Shown: positions 7,844 to 16,548, counted from the first letter of the stretch. The stretch is 40,029 bases of DNA from an uncultured Hyphomicrobiales bacterium (GCA_903839845.1 CAIMEA010000184.1:1-40029); one strand, 5' to 3'. The notes: generated by a model from the letters alone, not told the origin. Made by a program: numbers and translations.

Positions 7844-8626
7844 TCACTGCGCCACCCAGCCGCCGTCGATGGAATAGGCAGAACCGGTGATCGTCGCCGC
7901 GCCGTCGCTGCACAGGAACACCGCCAGCGCGCCGATGCCTTCCGGTTTGGAGAACTGGTGCATCGGCTGCTTCTCGGACAACAGCGCGATCTCCGCTTCG
8001 CGCACGGATTGGCCGGAGGCCTGCGCGCGCGCATCGATCTGCTTCTGCACGAGTGGCGTCAGCACCCAGCCGGGGCAGATCGCGTTGCAGGTAACGCCGT
8101 CATTGGCCGCTTCGATGGCCACCACCTTGGTCATGCCGACAATGCCGTGCTTGGCGGCGACGTAGGCAACTTTTTGCGCGCTCGCCACCAGGCCGTGCGC
8201 CGAGGCGATATTGATGATGCGGCCCCACTTGCGCTTCTTCATTCCGGGGATCGCGGCGCGAATGCCGTGAAACGCCGACGACAGGTTGATGGCTATCACC
8301 GCGTCCCATTTGTCGATCGGGAAATCCTCGATGCTGGCGACATGTTGAATGCCGGCATTGTTGACCAGCACGTCGAGCGCGCCGAATTCTTTTTCGGTGG
8401 TCGCGATCATCGCCGCGATTTCCGCGGGCTTGGACATGTCGGCCGGCGAATAAAGCGCCTTGATGCCGAATTCCTTTTCGAGGCCCGCGCGCTCCTTCTC
8501 GATCGCGTCCTTGTCGCCGAAACCGTTGAGCATGATATTGGCGCCGTCGGCGGCCAGCGCCCGCGCGGTGGCCAGCCCGATGCCGGAGGTGGAACCGGTG
8601 ACCAGAGCCGTTTTGCCTTTGAGCAT
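7844..8626 (-). CDS. bdhA: D-3-hydroxybutyrate dehydrogenase
   Basis: A 260-residue SDR enzyme that interconverts (R)-3-hydroxybutyrate and acetoacetate with NAD, the step that feeds depolymerised PHB into central metabolism. Seen: the cofactor motif 'TGSTSGIG' at 10-17, 'NNAG' at 89-92, and the catalytic triad Ser142, Tyr155 and Lys159 in 'ASAHGLVASAQKVAYVAAKH'. Substrate-loop sequences 'NAICPGWVLTPLVQKQI' and 'EKQPMHQF' match bacterial BdhA closely. Start ATG 8626 has AGAGGAC upstream. A perfect TGC/GCA palindrome lies about 95 bases upstream, a candidate PhaR site. Divergent from zur. Confidence 0.95.
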   Translation of the reverse strand: MLKGKTALVTGSTSGIGLATARALAADGANIMLNGFGDKDAIEKERAGLEKEFGIKALYSPADMSKPAEIAAMIATTEKEFGALDVLVNNAGIQHVASIEDFPIDKWDAVIAINLSSAFHGIRAAIPGMKKRKWGRIINIASAHGLVASAQKVAYVAAKHGIVGMTKVVAIEAANDGVTCNAICPGWVLTPLVQKQIDARAQASGQSVREAEIALLSEKQPMHQFSKPEGIGALAVFLCSDGAATITGSAYSIDGGWVAQ

Positions 8627-8720
8627 GAAAGTCCTCTTGTCCGTGCGGCCGTGTCGGCCAAAGGGCGGGATGTCGGGCAGGTTACCCCTTGGGAGGCGTG
8701 CTGAAACCTGCCTCTATTCT

Positions 8721-8735
8721 TATTGCACTGCAATA
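8721..8735. promoter_or_regulatory. Perfect palindrome, candidate PhaR (or other repressor) site
   Basis: TATTGCACTGCAATA: two 7-base arms around one central C, in the bdhA/zur divergent region, 95 bases upstream of bdhA and 50 upstream of zur. Its TGCA-n-TGCA core resembles TGC/GCA-rich targets described for PHB repressors of the PhaR family. It does not resemble the AT-rich Zur boxes of alphaproteobacteria. Binding is inferred only. Confidence 0.5.
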
Positions 8736-8784
8736 TATATGTACGAGGTGGCCCGAATGTGGAAACGTCGGGTTAGACTTGAGT

Positions 8785-9312
8785 ATGACGGCGGAGCGGG
8801 CCTTGGCTAAAGCCACACTGAAGAAATCACATGGCCGCGCGGTATTTCCGACGCCGGGGCACGACCATGACCGCTGCGCCAGCGACGCCATCGCGCACGC
8901 CGAGGCGACCTGCGCCGCGCACAAGGAAAAGCTGACGCCGATCCGCCGCCGGGTGCTGGAAGCGCTGCTGGCCAGCCATGCGCCGCTCGGCGCCTATGAG
9001 CTGATCGACCGGCTGGCCGAGCAGGGCGCGCGGCCGGCGCCGATCACCATCTATCGCGCGCTCGATTTCCTGCGCGAGCAGGGGCTGGTGCATCGCATCG
9101 AAAGCCGCAACGCCTTCATCGCCTGCGCGCATAATCACGAGAGCGGCGACCCAGTCGTGTTCCTGATCTGCGAGAAATGCGGCGCGGTCGGCGAGGCCGC
9201 CTCGGCCGCCGTCGCCGAGACGATCAGAAACGCCTCGCGCGCCGCCGGCTTCGCGCCGAAGACACCGGTGATCGAAATTTCCGGTATCTGCGTGAACTGC
9301 AGGGCGGCGTGA
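8785..9312 (+). CDS. zur: Fur-family zinc uptake regulator Zur
   Basis: A 175-residue metal-dependent repressor. Seen: the winged helix 'LTPIRRRVLEALLASHAPLG' at 50-69, 'PAPITIYRALDFL' at 85-97, and two structural zinc pairs, Cys129/Cys132 ('CEKC') and Cys169/Cys172 ('CVNC'). The His/Cys-rich N-terminus ('GHDHDRC') and 'LVHRIESRNAFIAC' match the Zur branch better than Fur, Irr or PerR. The open frame extends upstream to 8689, but that extension covers the divergent promoter; ATG 8785 gives the usual length. Zur normally represses znuABC, absent here. The subfamily call is from sequence style and could be confirmed only by phylogeny. Confidence 0.85.
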   Translation: MTAERALAKATLKKSHGRAVFPTPGHDHDRCASDAIAHAEATCAAHKEKLTPIRRRVLEALLASHAPLGAYELIDRLAEQGARPAPITIYRALDFLREQGLVHRIESRNAFIACAHNHESGDPVVFLICEKCGAVGEAASAAVAETIRNASRAAGFAPKTPVIEISGICVNCRAA

Positions 9313-9330
9313 CGGTGTAGCTCCAAGCGC

Positions 9331-9447
9331 TGTCATTGCCGGGCTTGACCCGGCAATCCATGAGATCGACCGGCAAGGGCAGATTTACGTAAGGCTTTTA
9401 ATGACGCCCGACGGTCATGGCTGCCCGGGTCAAGCCCGGGCATGACA
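9331..9447. repeat. Dispersed long inverted repeat, family B, copy 1
   Basis: The left arm starting TGTCATTGCCGGGCTTGACC (9331-9363) and the right arm ending AAGCCCGGGCATGACA (9415-9447) pair at 28 of 33 positions around a 51-base centre. The left arm is identical over 33 bases to the copy at 22230-22262. It lies between zur and the DMT exporter gene and probably forms a long hairpin in the transcript. Confidence 0.85.
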
Positions 9448-9493
9448 ACGGTGTTGTTGCACGCTAAAGGGCTGTTCGCCGGAAACCCTTCCA

Positions 9494-10399
9494 ATGTCCT
9501 CTCCCGACACCCACCACACCACGCGCCCGCTCGACGCCGTTGCCATCGCGCTCACCGTGCTGCTTTGCCTGTCCTGGGGTTTCAATCAGGTCGCGGTGAA
9601 GCTGGCGATCCACGACATACCGCCGTTGCTGCAAGGCGCCATCCGCTCGCTGGTCGCGGCGATCATCGTCGCCCTGTGGTGCCGCCTGCGCGGCATTCCG
9701 CTGTTCGCGCGCGACGGCACTTTGTGGCCGGGTCTGGCCGCCGGATTCGCCTTTGGCCTCGAGTTCCTCTGCATCTATCAGGGCCTCGCTTTTACGACGG
9801 CGACGCGCGCGGTGTTGTTTCTGTATCTGGCGCCGTTTTTCGTCGTGCTCGGCGCACGCATTTTTCTCCCCGCCGACCGGTTCAGGCTCTGGCAATGGAT
9901 CGGACTGTGCCTGTCGTTTGCCGGCATGTTGGTGGCATTCGGATTGCCGACGCCGGCGCTCGATCCGCGCCAGACGTTGGGCGACATTCTGACGGTCGGC
10001 GGCGCATTGGCCTGGGCGATCACGACCCTCATCATCAAGGCGAGCCGCCTGAATGCCACGTCGGCCGAAAAGGTGATGCTTTATCAGTTGTTGATCTCGG
10101 CGCCGATGCTGGGCGCCGGCGCGTGGGCCGCCGGCGAAACCTTCGCGCATATTCCGGACGCACTGGCGCTTGGCGCGCTGGCCTATCAAACCGCCTGGGT
10201 GGTCAGCGTCACCTATGTGGTCTGGTTCTGGCTGATCAAGAATTATTCCGCCAACCGGTTGTCCGCCTTTTCATTTCTCACGCCCTTGTTCGGCGTCGCC
10301 GGCGGCCATCTGGTGCTCGGCGATCCCTTGACCGCCGCATTTGCGGCCGCCGTCGCCCTGGTGGCCGGCGGTCTGGTTCTGGTGAACAGACCGCGTTGA
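9494..10399 (+). CDS. EamA/DMT-family transporter
   Basis: A 301-residue inner-membrane protein with about ten hydrophobic segments in two EamA repeats (roughly residues 15-145 and 155-295). Seen: 'LCLSWGFNQVAVKLA' near the N-terminus and 'LGDPLTAAFAAAVALVAGGL' at the C-terminus, typical of drug/metabolite exporters. The substrate cannot be predicted. It follows family B repeat 1; ispG begins 45 bases after its stop, so read-through into ispG is possible. The start at 9494 lacks a strong Shine-Dalgarno but is the first ATG before the first helix. Confidence 0.9.
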   Translation: MSSPDTHHTTRPLDAVAIALTVLLCLSWGFNQVAVKLAIHDIPPLLQGAIRSLVAAIIVALWCRLRGIPLFARDGTLWPGLAAGFAFGLEFLCIYQGLAFTTATRAVLFLYLAPFFVVLGARIFLPADRFRLWQWIGLCLSFAGMLVAFGLPTPALDPRQTLGDILTVGGALAWAITTLIIKASRLNATSAEKVMLYQLLISAPMLGAGAWAAGETFAHIPDALALGALAYQTAWVVSVTYVVWFWLIKNYSANRLSAFSFLTPLFGVAGGHLVLGDPLTAAFAAAVALVAGGLVLVNRPR

Positions 10400-10444
10400 C
10401 CGTGCTATATTTGTCTGGCACTCCGGTGCGGTCAGGATCGCAAT

Positions 10445-11695
10445 ATGAGCACGCAAACACGTCATAAAACGGTCGCGGTGGATGTCGGCGGCATTGCCGT
10501 CGGCGGGGCTGCGCCGATCGTCGTGCAGTCGATGACCAATACCGACACGGCGGACGCCGAGGGCACCGCGCGCCAGGTTGCCGCGCTGGCGCGCGCGGGT
10601 TCCGAACTGGTGCGCATCACCGTCGACCGCCCCGAGGCCGCCGCCGCCGTGCCGCGCATCAAGGAGCGGCTGGCGCAGATGAATGTGAAGGTGCCGATCG
10701 TCGGCGACTTTCATTACAACGGCCACACGCTGCTCAACGATTACCCGGCTATGGCTGAGGCGCTCGACAAATATCGCATCAATCCCGGCAATGTCGGTTT
10801 CAAGAACAAGCGCGATCCGCAATTCACCCAGATCGTCGAAATGGCGATCAAGCACGGCAGGCCGGTGCGCATCGGCGTCAACTGGGGCTCGCTCGATCAG
10901 GAACTGCTCACCAAGTTAATGGACGAAAATTCAAGGCAGCCCGAGCCGCTCGACGCGCGCGCCGTGATGCACGAAGCCATGGTGCAGTCGGCGCTGCTGT
11001 CGGCGGCGCGCGCCGAGGAGATTGGCCTGGCAAAAAATCGCATCATCCTGTCGGCCAAGGTTTCCGCCGTGCAGGATCTCATCGCCGTTTACACCGAACT
11101 GGCGCGCCGTTCCGATTACGCTTTGCACCTCGGCCTCACTGAGGCCGGCATGGGCTCGAAGGGCATCGTCGCTTCGTCCGCCGCGATGGGCGTGCTGCTG
11201 CAGCAGGGCATCGGCGACACCGTGCGCGTGTCGCTGACGCCGGAGCCGAACGGCGACCGCACGTTAGAGGTTCAGGTCGCGCAGGAATTGTTGCAGACCA
11301 TGGGCCTGCGCACTTTCGTGCCGCTGGTCGCGGCTTGTCCGGGCTGTGGCCGCACCACGTCGACGACGTTCCAGCAACTGGCCGGCGACATCCAGAGTTT
11401 CATTCGCACCTCGATGCCGGAATGGAAGACGCGCTATCCCGGCGTCGAGACGCTCAACGTTGCGGTGATGGGCTGCATCGTAAATGGCCCCGGCGAGAGC
11501 AAGCACGCCGACATCGGCATTTCGTTGCCCGGCACTGGCGAGACGCCCACCGCGCCGGTCTTCGTCGACGGCAAGAAGGTCGCCACCTTGCGCGGCGCCA
11601 CGGTCGCCGCCGACTTCAAGCAGATGGTGGTCGATTATATCGAACGCCGCTTTGGTTCAGGATCAGGCGCCGGTTCGCGCACGGCCGCCGAGTGA
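10445..11695 (+). CDS. ispG: (E)-4-hydroxy-3-methylbut-2-enyl-diphosphate synthase (flavodoxin)
   Basis: A 416-residue [4Fe-4S] enzyme of the MEP isoprenoid pathway that converts methylerythritol cyclodiphosphate to HMBPP. Seen: the N-terminal TIM-barrel start '[13 protein letters not shown]', '[11 protein letters not shown]', and the cluster ligands Cys298 and Cys301 ('CPGCGR'), Cys344 ('GCIVNGPGE') and Glu351. It lacks the large insertion of plant-type enzymes and ends in a Gly/Ser-rich tail. A weak promoter may lie at 10383-10411 (TGAACA, 17 bases, TATATT), overlapping the end of the transporter gene. Another isoprenoid gene (FPP synthase) lies 3 kb away on the opposite strand. Confidence 0.97.
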   Translation: MSTQTRHKTVAVDVGGIAVGGAAPIVVQSMTNTDTADAEGTARQVAALARAGSELVRITVDRPEAAAAVPRIKERLAQMNVKVPIVGDFHYNGHTLLNDYPAMAEALDKYRINPGNVGFKNKRDPQFTQIVEMAIKHGRPVRIGVNWGSLDQELLTKLMDENSRQPEPLDARAVMHEAMVQSALLSAARAEEIGLAKNRIILSAKVSAVQDLIAVYTELARRSDYALHLGLTEAGMGSKGIVASSAAMGVLLQQGIGDTVRVSLTPEPNGDRTLEVQVAQELLQTMGLRTFVPLVAACPGCGRTTSTTFQQLAGDIQSFIRTSMPEWKTRYPGVETLNVAVMGCIVNGPGESKHADIGISLPGTGETPTAPVFVDGKKVATLRGATVAADFKQMVVDYIERRFGSGSGAGSRTAAE

Positions 11696-11720
11696 GCGCC
11701 AAAACCTTGAAGACAAAGTC

Positions 11721-12149
11721 TTGAAAGCCAAACCCTTCCTGATCGGATTCTTTGGCCTGATGCTGGCCTTGATCGCCGGCTCGATTTATCTCGCCGCCAC
11801 CACCGACCGCGCCGACAAGGCGCTTGTCGCGGTCGCCTCGCCGGGCGGCAAATACAAGGCGGTGCGCTTGACCGTGTCGAACGATACGTCTGTCAATTTT
11901 TGCGTCGATAGCATCGCCATCTTTCTGTCGGTCTATCCCGACAGCTTTGTCGCCAGCGACTCGAGCTACGAGGTCTACAGCGGGCCCTGCGCCGCGCCGG
12001 CCAGGCGCGCCGCGCTGCCGAAAATCGAATGGACCGCGAACAACAAGGTCACGATCACCTATGCGCCGGAGCCGGGCGGCAAACCGCCGCGTTTGAAAGA
12101 ACGCGACATGTCGCTGTTCGTCGATATTAGGTATGTGAAGGTGGAGTAA
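11721..12149 (+). CDS. Uncharacterised membrane-anchored periplasmic protein
   Basis: I do not recognise a family. About 142 residues: a Lys-containing N-terminus, one TM helix ('FLIGFFGLMLALIAGSIYLA') and a roughly 110-residue domain rich in beta-type sequence ('KYKAVRLTVSND', 'NNKVTITYAPEPG', 'MSLFVDIRYVKVE') with two Cys residues that could form a disulfide. The likely start is TTG 11721, which keeps the whole helix; ATG 11760 would cut it in half. It follows ispG by 25 bases on the same strand and is probably co-transcribed. The frame is open further upstream only because it overlaps ispG out of frame. Confidence 0.7.
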   Translation: MKAKPFLIGFFGLMLALIAGSIYLAATTDRADKALVAVASPGGKYKAVRLTVSNDTSVNFCVDSIAIFLSVYPDSFVASDSSYEVYSGPCAAPARRAALPKIEWTANNKVTITYAPEPGGKPPRLKERDMSLFVDIRYVKVE

Positions 12150-12180
12150 GAGCTGTGCCTCGCGCAAGCGCGGCGCCCTT

Positions 12181-12216
12181 TCTTCCCTCTCCCCGTAAGA
12201 ACGGGGCGAGGGAAGA
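12181..12216. terminator. Strong hairpin between convergent genes
   Basis: TCTTCCCTCTCCCCGT (12181-12196), loop AAGA, ACGGGGCGAGGGAAGA (12201-12216): a 16-base stem with one mismatch, 31 bases after the stop of the plus-strand gene and 5 bases before the antiporter stop. There is no T-run on either side, so intrinsic termination is not certain. CTCTCCCC-type palindromes are common dispersed repeats in related genomes. Confidence 0.6.
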
Positions 12217-12221
12217 ACGCG

Positions 12222-13829
12222 CTACATCCACCCGCCGCCGTCCTTGCCGCGGTTGGCGACCCCGGCTTCCTCCAAATCCAATTCGTATTCGATGCGGCGG
12301 CGCGCCTCGTCGGTGATCTTGCCGTCGCGCAAGAGTTGATAGATGAAATCGCGCTCGGCATCGATCAGTTCTTTTTTCAGCGCGGCGGTCTGCCGCACCA
12401 ACGAAAGATCGTCGGCGAGATTGTTCGGGATGATCTGCAAACGGCTCTTGTTGCGCGTGCGCAGATGCTCGGCGACGTAGGACGGCAACTCATGGTCGGC
12501 GATCGCCTTGTCGAGCCTTTTGGTCACTTCGATCAGCGCCGCCTTGCGCGCGTCCAGCTCGCGTTTGATTTCCTCGACGTGCTCCTGCTTGCCGAGCTTG
12601 CCTAAACCGAGCCAGCGCACGACCGTCGGCACCATCAAGCCCTGTCCGACCAGCGTGACGATGATCACGCCGAAGGTGATGAACAGGATCATGTCGCGGT
12701 GCGGGAACGGCTGGCCGTTGGCGATGACGTAAGGCAGCGCCAGCGCGGCGGCGAGCGACACGACGCCGCGAATGCCGGTAAACGACAGCAGGAACGGACC
12801 CTGCCACGGCGGCGCCGGATCGCGCCGGCGTAGCGCCGGGATCAGCCAGCGCGGCAGATAAGTCGCCGGAAACACCCAGACGAAGCGTGCGACGATGACG
12901 ATTACGGTGGTCCAGGCGGTCGCGATCAGCAGTTCGCGCAGCGAGAAAGCATGCGTCTGCTCGATCAAGGTGCGCGCCTGCAGGCCGGTGAGCAGAAACA
13001 CGAAGCCTTCGATCAGATAGACGATGAGATCCCAGAAGAAGATGCCTTGCAGCCGTGTCGCCGGCGGGATGAGCCGCGGCCCGTTCCAGCTGACATAGAG
13101 TCCGCAGGCGACGGTGGCGAGTACGCCGGAGCCGTGCAGATGCTCCGGCACCCAGTAAGCGAGATAGGGCGTCATCAGCGACAAAGTTATTTCGACGCGC
13201 GGCTCGCGCGCCCATTTGCGCAGCCGCAGCGACAGCCAGCCGACGGCGATGCCGTAGATGACTTCGCCGACGACGATCAGGCTGAACGTGCCGGCCGCTT
13301 CGCCTAACGAGAACGCGCCGGTCGAGACGGCGATGACGGCGAAGCGATAGAGGATCAGCGCGGTCGCGTCATTGGCGAGGCCTTCGCCTTCGAGCACGAC
13401 AACGAGCCGTCGCGGCAGGCCGAGGCGGCGCGCGATGGCCAAAGGCGCGACCGTGTCGGGCGGTGCGATGATCGCGCCCAGAAGAAAGCCGACCGGCCAG
13501 TCGAAGCCGAGCAGATAATGCGCCGCCGACGCCACCGCGCAGGTGGTGAAGACGACGCAGCCGAAGGCGAGCAGTGCAATCGGCCGCAGGTTGAATTTGA
13601 ATTCGCGCCAGCTCATGGCGACGCCGGCCGAATAGATCAAAGGCGGCAGGATCACCAGCAGCACCAGTTCGGGCGCCAGTTCTATTTTTGGCAGGCCCGG
13701 GATCAGCGCCATGCCGACACCGGCGACCACCAGCAATATCGACGGCGCGACATGCAACCGGTTGGCCGCGACCGCGACCGCCGCCAGCACCGCGGCCATC
13801 AGCAGAATGGTCTGGAAAATCGCCGTCAT
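12222..13829 (-). CDS. CPA1-family Na+/H+ antiporter
   Basis: A 535-residue inner-membrane cation/proton exchanger. Seen: about 12-13 TM helices in residues 1-400, the CPA1 'APPDTVAP' segment at 122-129 and the ion-binding pair Asn153-Asp154 in 'GEGLANDATALILY'. A hydrophilic, charged C-terminal domain of about 130 residues ('EEIKRELDARKAALIEVTKR' onward) is probably cytosolic and regulatory. Its ATG overlaps the DUF1345 stop by 4 bases, so the two are co-translated. Role: pH and sodium homeostasis; potassium as substrate cannot be excluded. Confidence 0.93.
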   Translation of the reverse strand: MTAIFQTILLMAAVLAAVAVAANRLHVAPSILLVVAGVGMALIPGLPKIELAPELVLLVILPPLIYSAGVAMSWREFKFNLRPIALLAFGCVVFTTCAVASAAHYLLGFDWPVGFLLGAIIAPPDTVAPLAIARRLGLPRRLVVVLEGEGLANDATALILYRFAVIAVSTGAFSLGEAAGTFSLIVVGEVIYGIAVGWLSLRLRKWAREPRVEITLSLMTPYLAYWVPEHLHGSGVLATVACGLYVSWNGPRLIPPATRLQGIFFWDLIVYLIEGFVFLLTGLQARTLIEQTHAFSLRELLIATAWTTVIVIVARFVWVFPATYLPRWLIPALRRRDPAPPWQGPFLLSFTGIRGVVSLAAALALPYVIANGQPFPHRDMILFITFGVIIVTLVGQGLMVPTVVRWLGLGKLGKQEHVEEIKRELDARKAALIEVTKRLDKAIADHELPSYVAEHLRTRNKSRLQIIPNNLADDLSLVRQTAALKKELIDAERDFIYQLLRDGKITDEARRRIEYELDLEEAGVANRGKDGGGWM

Positions 13830-14518
13830 AGCAGTGAGGCTATCATGTTCACGGTCAGAGCCAGCACGACGAGATTGAAGAAGAACGACAGTACGCCGTG
13901 CACGGCGACAATGCGGCGAATGATCTTGCTGGTGACCTGAACGTCCGAGACCTGCGACGTCATGCCGATGACCAGCGAGAAATACAGAAAATCGCGATAG
14001 TCCGGCTTGATATCGTCCGGGAAAATGAGCCCGCCGATTTTGCCATCGCGGCGTTCGCCATAATATTCATGCGCGTAGTGGAAGGTGAAAATCGTGTGCA
14101 CGAAACTCCACGACAGGAGAATGGTCAGCACGGCCAAAGGCACGCCGGTGGCCGCGCCCGATTGCTTGGAGCCAATCAGCGCGAACAACACGGCGGCGAG
14201 GCTGGCGAATGTCGCCGCGACTGCCAGAAACTGGATGAAATACACGCCTTCATCCTGCTCACCGGCGCGCTTGCGGATCGCCTCGACATCGGTGCGCCAC
14301 ATCATCGCATAGGTCAGCGCCAGATAGACAATGACTCCGGCATCCCAGCCGATCAGCGCGCGCGCGACGCCGCGCATTTCGAGGGTGTGCATGGCCACGG
14401 CGACCACGACGCCGATGGCCACGGCGACCGCGAGCTTGCCATGCAGGCGATAGATGCGGATCGGCAAAGGAGCCGGCTTGAATAAAGACGGCGCTGGTTG
14501 AGGTTTGCGTTTGGCCAT
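13826..14518 (-). CDS. DUF1345 integral membrane protein
   Basis: A 230-residue protein with about five TM helices. Seen: the family hallmark 'FHYAHEYY' followed by 'GGLIFPDDIKPDYRDFLYFS', and 'GMTSQVSDVQVTSKIIRRI'. Function is unknown for the family. It sits between FPP synthase (5-base gap) and the Na+/H+ antiporter (4-base ATGA overlap), so it is transcribed with both and could cooperate with the antiporter; that is inference from coupling only. The N-terminus is short, basic and proline-rich. Confidence 0.9.
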   Translation of the reverse strand: MAKRKPQPAPSLFKPAPLPIRIYRLHGKLAVAVAIGVVVAVAMHTLEMRGVARALIGWDAGVIVYLALTYAMMWRTDVEAIRKRAGEQDEGVYFIQFLAVAATFASLAAVLFALIGSKQSGAATGVPLAVLTILLSWSFVHTIFTFHYAHEYYGERRDGKIGGLIFPDDIKPDYRDFLYFSLVIGMTSQVSDVQVTSKIIRRIVAVHGVLSFFFNLVVLALTVNMIASLL

Positions 14519-14523
14519 GGTGT

Positions 14524-15447
14524 TTAGCTTCGTCTTTCGGCGATGAAGCGCGCGGTGGCGCGCAAGATGTTGGCTTTGGATCCGAACGGCGCCAGCGCCG
14601 CGTCGGCTTCCGCGATCAGTCGATCGAGCTTCGCGCGCGCGCCGGCCACGCCGTGGATTGAAACCAAAGTCGCCTTGCCGGCGGCGGCATCCTTGGCCGT
14701 AGCTTTGCCGAGCGTCGCGCTGTCGCCTTCCACGTCGAGCAGGTCGTCGGCGATCTGGAATGCCTGGCCGATGGCCGCGCCGTAATGCGCGATCGAAGCG
14801 CGCGCCGCCGCGTCGGCCTGTCCGAGAATCGCGCCGGCGTCGCAGGCAAAACGAATGAGCGCGCCGGTCTTCATTGCCTGCAAGGTGACGACTTCGTTTT
14901 CGCTGAGCGCGCGTTTGCTCTCGAAGCGGCCTTCGGCGGCAAGATCGAGCATCTGCCCGCCTGCCATGCCGCCGATGCCGGACGCGCGCGCCAGCGCAGT
15001 GACCAGCGCGATCCGCACCTTGGCGTCGGCGTGAACCGCCTCGCGCGCCACGATGTCGAAGGCCAGCGTCAGCAGCGCGTCGCCGGCGAGGATCGCGGTC
15101 GCCTCGTCGAAGGCCTTGTGCACGGTCGGCTTGCCGCGGCGCAGGTCGTCATTGTCCATCGCCGGCAAGTCGTCATGCACCAGCGAATAACAGTGCAGCA
15201 GTTCGAGCGCGCAGCCGGCGAGCAGCGCGCCATCGCGTGGCGCGCCGAACAGAGCGGCGGTCTCGACGACGAGGAAAGGACGCAGGCGCTTGCCGCCGCC
15301 GAGCGCGCCGGCGCGCATGGCCTCCAGCAGGCGCGGCGGCCGCGCCGTTTCGCCCGGCAGCACCGCGCCGTCGAGCAGATGCGCGAGCAGCGCTTCGCTG
15401 TCGGCGGCGACGGCGGTCAGGCGGTTGGCGAAATCGGTCGATGTCAT
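14524..15447 (-). CDS. ispA: Short-chain polyprenyl diphosphate synthase (farnesyl diphosphate synthase)
   Basis: A 307-residue cytoplasmic prenyltransferase condensing IPP with DMAPP and GPP. Seen: 'GGKRLRPFLV' at 51-60, the first Asp-rich motif 'DDLPAMDNDD' at 92-101 with the two-residue insertion typical of bacterial FPP synthases, 'GGQMLDLA' and the second motif 'DDLLD' at 234-238. It is the first gene of a minus-strand run with the DUF1345 protein and the antiporter. GGPP synthase is possible on sequence alone, but the length and the first motif favour FPP. Confidence 0.93.
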   Translation of the reverse strand: MTSTDFANRLTAVAADSEALLAHLLDGAVLPGETARPPRLLEAMRAGALGGGKRLRPFLVVETAALFGAPRDGALLAGCALELLHCYSLVHDDLPAMDNDDLRRGKPTVHKAFDEATAILAGDALLTLAFDIVAREAVHADAKVRIALVTALARASGIGGMAGGQMLDLAAEGRFESKRALSENEVVTLQAMKTGALIRFACDAGAILGQADAAARASIAHYGAAIGQAFQIADDLLDVEGDSATLGKATAKDAAAGKATLVSIHGVAGARAKLDRLIAEADAALAPFGSKANILRATARFIAERRS

Positions 15448-15511
15448 GCGGCATATTTGCCTTAGTGAGGCATTCGCCGCAATCGGCGGCGGGATGGGCT
15501 AGACTTAGGGC

Positions 15512-16261
15512 GTGATGGATAGCCCCGACTTTCGCCCGCCCGGGCGGCCCAGCCTTGCCTCCGACATTCTGCGGCTGCCGCGGCTGAGACGGCCGTTGCG
15601 GCTGGCGCTTTACGTCCTCGCCGGACTGCTGGTGCTGCCCTATGGCCTGACGGTTTTGTACGCTGTGGTTAACCCGGTCTCGACCGTGATGCTGTGGCGC
15701 GGCCTGACCGGCCAGCGGGTGGAGCATCAATACGTGCCGCTGGCGCGGATGTCGCCGGCCTTGCCGCTGGCCGTATTGGTTGCCGAGGACGGCCGTTTTT
15801 GCAGCCATCACGGCGTCGATTTCACCGAAATCAACAATGCTATCGAGGATGCCGAGGGCCTCGATGACCTGCGCGGCGGCTCGACCATCACCCAGCAGCT
15901 CGCCAAGAACCTGTTTTTGTGGCCGGGCCGCAGCCTCATTCGCAAGGGGCTGGAGTTCCCGCTGGCGCTTTGGATCGATCTGGTTTTGCCCAAGCGGCGG
16001 GTCCTCGAGCTTTATCTCAATATCGCCGAATGGGGTCCGGACGGCGAATTCGGCGCCGAGGCGGGCGCACGGCGGGCCTTTGGCCGGCCGGCCGAGGGTC
16101 TCAGCCGTTACGAGGCGGCGCTCCTGGCGGCGATGCTGCCCAATCCGGTGACCCGGGACGCCAAAAAGCCCGGCCCGGGGTTGCGGCGTCTGGCCGGGCT
16201 CTATGAGGGCCGGGCCGCCCGCTCGCCCGGGGTCGCCATATGCGTCAAACCGGCCCGCTAA
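15512..16261 (+). CDS. mtgA: Monofunctional biosynthetic peptidoglycan transglycosylase
   Basis: A GT51 glycosyltransferase of 249 residues that polymerises lipid II into glycan strands at the outer face of the inner membrane. Seen: one TM anchor at about 31-50, the catalytic Glu92 in '[12 protein letters not shown]', '[16 protein letters not shown]', '[20 protein letters not shown]' and '[10 protein letters not shown]', the classic motif order. There is no transpeptidase domain. GTG 15512 is followed directly by ATG 15515; either may be the start. It is divergent from FPP synthase and followed by rpmF. Confidence 0.95.
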   Translation: MMDSPDFRPPGRPSLASDILRLPRLRRPLRLALYVLAGLLVLPYGLTVLYAVVNPVSTVMLWRGLTGQRVEHQYVPLARMSPALPLAVLVAEDGRFCSHHGVDFTEINNAIEDAEGLDDLRGGSTITQQLAKNLFLWPGRSLIRKGLEFPLALWIDLVLPKRRVLELYLNIAEWGPDGEFGAEAGARRAFGRPAEGLSRYEAALLAAMLPNPVTRDAKKPGPGLRRLAGLYEGRAARSPGVAICVKPAR

Positions 16262-16362
16262 ACGCCAAAAAGGCGCGGATTTGGCGCTAGCCTAAGCCGT
16301 TTCCTTCCTCTATAAGCCCGCATTCAAACCGATAATCTGCGCCTTTCCAGGAGTTGCTTTCC

Positions 16363-16548
16363 ATGGCTGTGCCGAAAAGAAAAACCTCGCCGTCGCGCCG
16401 CGGCATGCGCCGCTCGGCCGACGCGCTCAAGCGGCCGACCTATATCGAGGACAAGGACTCAGGCGAATTGCGCCGTCCGCACCACATCGACCTGAAGACC
16501 GGCATGTACAAAGGCCGTCAGGTTCTCAAGGTGAAGACCGAAGCGTAA
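16363..16548 (+). CDS. rpmF: 50S ribosomal protein L32
   Basis: 61 residues beginning '[20 protein letters not shown]', the invariant start of bacterial L32, with the alphaproteobacterial ending '[13 protein letters not shown]'. It lacks the zinc-binding cysteines seen in some L32 proteins. CAGGAG lies at a good distance upstream of ATG 16363; an earlier in-frame ATG at 16354 is less likely. A -10-like TATAAG at 16311-16316 could mark its own promoter. It is followed after 22 bases by a small membrane protein gene. Confidence 0.97.
   Translation: MAVPKRKTSPSRRGMRRSADALKRPTYIEDKDSGELRRPHHIDLKTGMYKGRQVLKVKTEA

Noticed and set aside
5156-8626. Lactonase, macro-domain and patatin genes as an anti-phage or signalling defence island
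   Set aside because: The genes are split over two strands and separated by a repeat. No nucleotide-signal synthase, nuclease, toxin or mobile-element gene is present, and each fits a metabolic role.
8676-8712. 8-base inverted repeat GGCAGGTT/AACCTGCC in the bdhA leader as a riboswitch or operator
   Set aside because: The loop is 21 bases and no conserved riboswitch core is visible. An arm this short is expected by chance at this scale.
10396-10411. TTGACC next to TATATT upstream of ispG as a promoter
   Set aside because: The two hexamers are only 4 bases apart, which is not a working -35/-10 spacing. A weaker TGAACA with 17-base spacing is mentioned under ispG instead.
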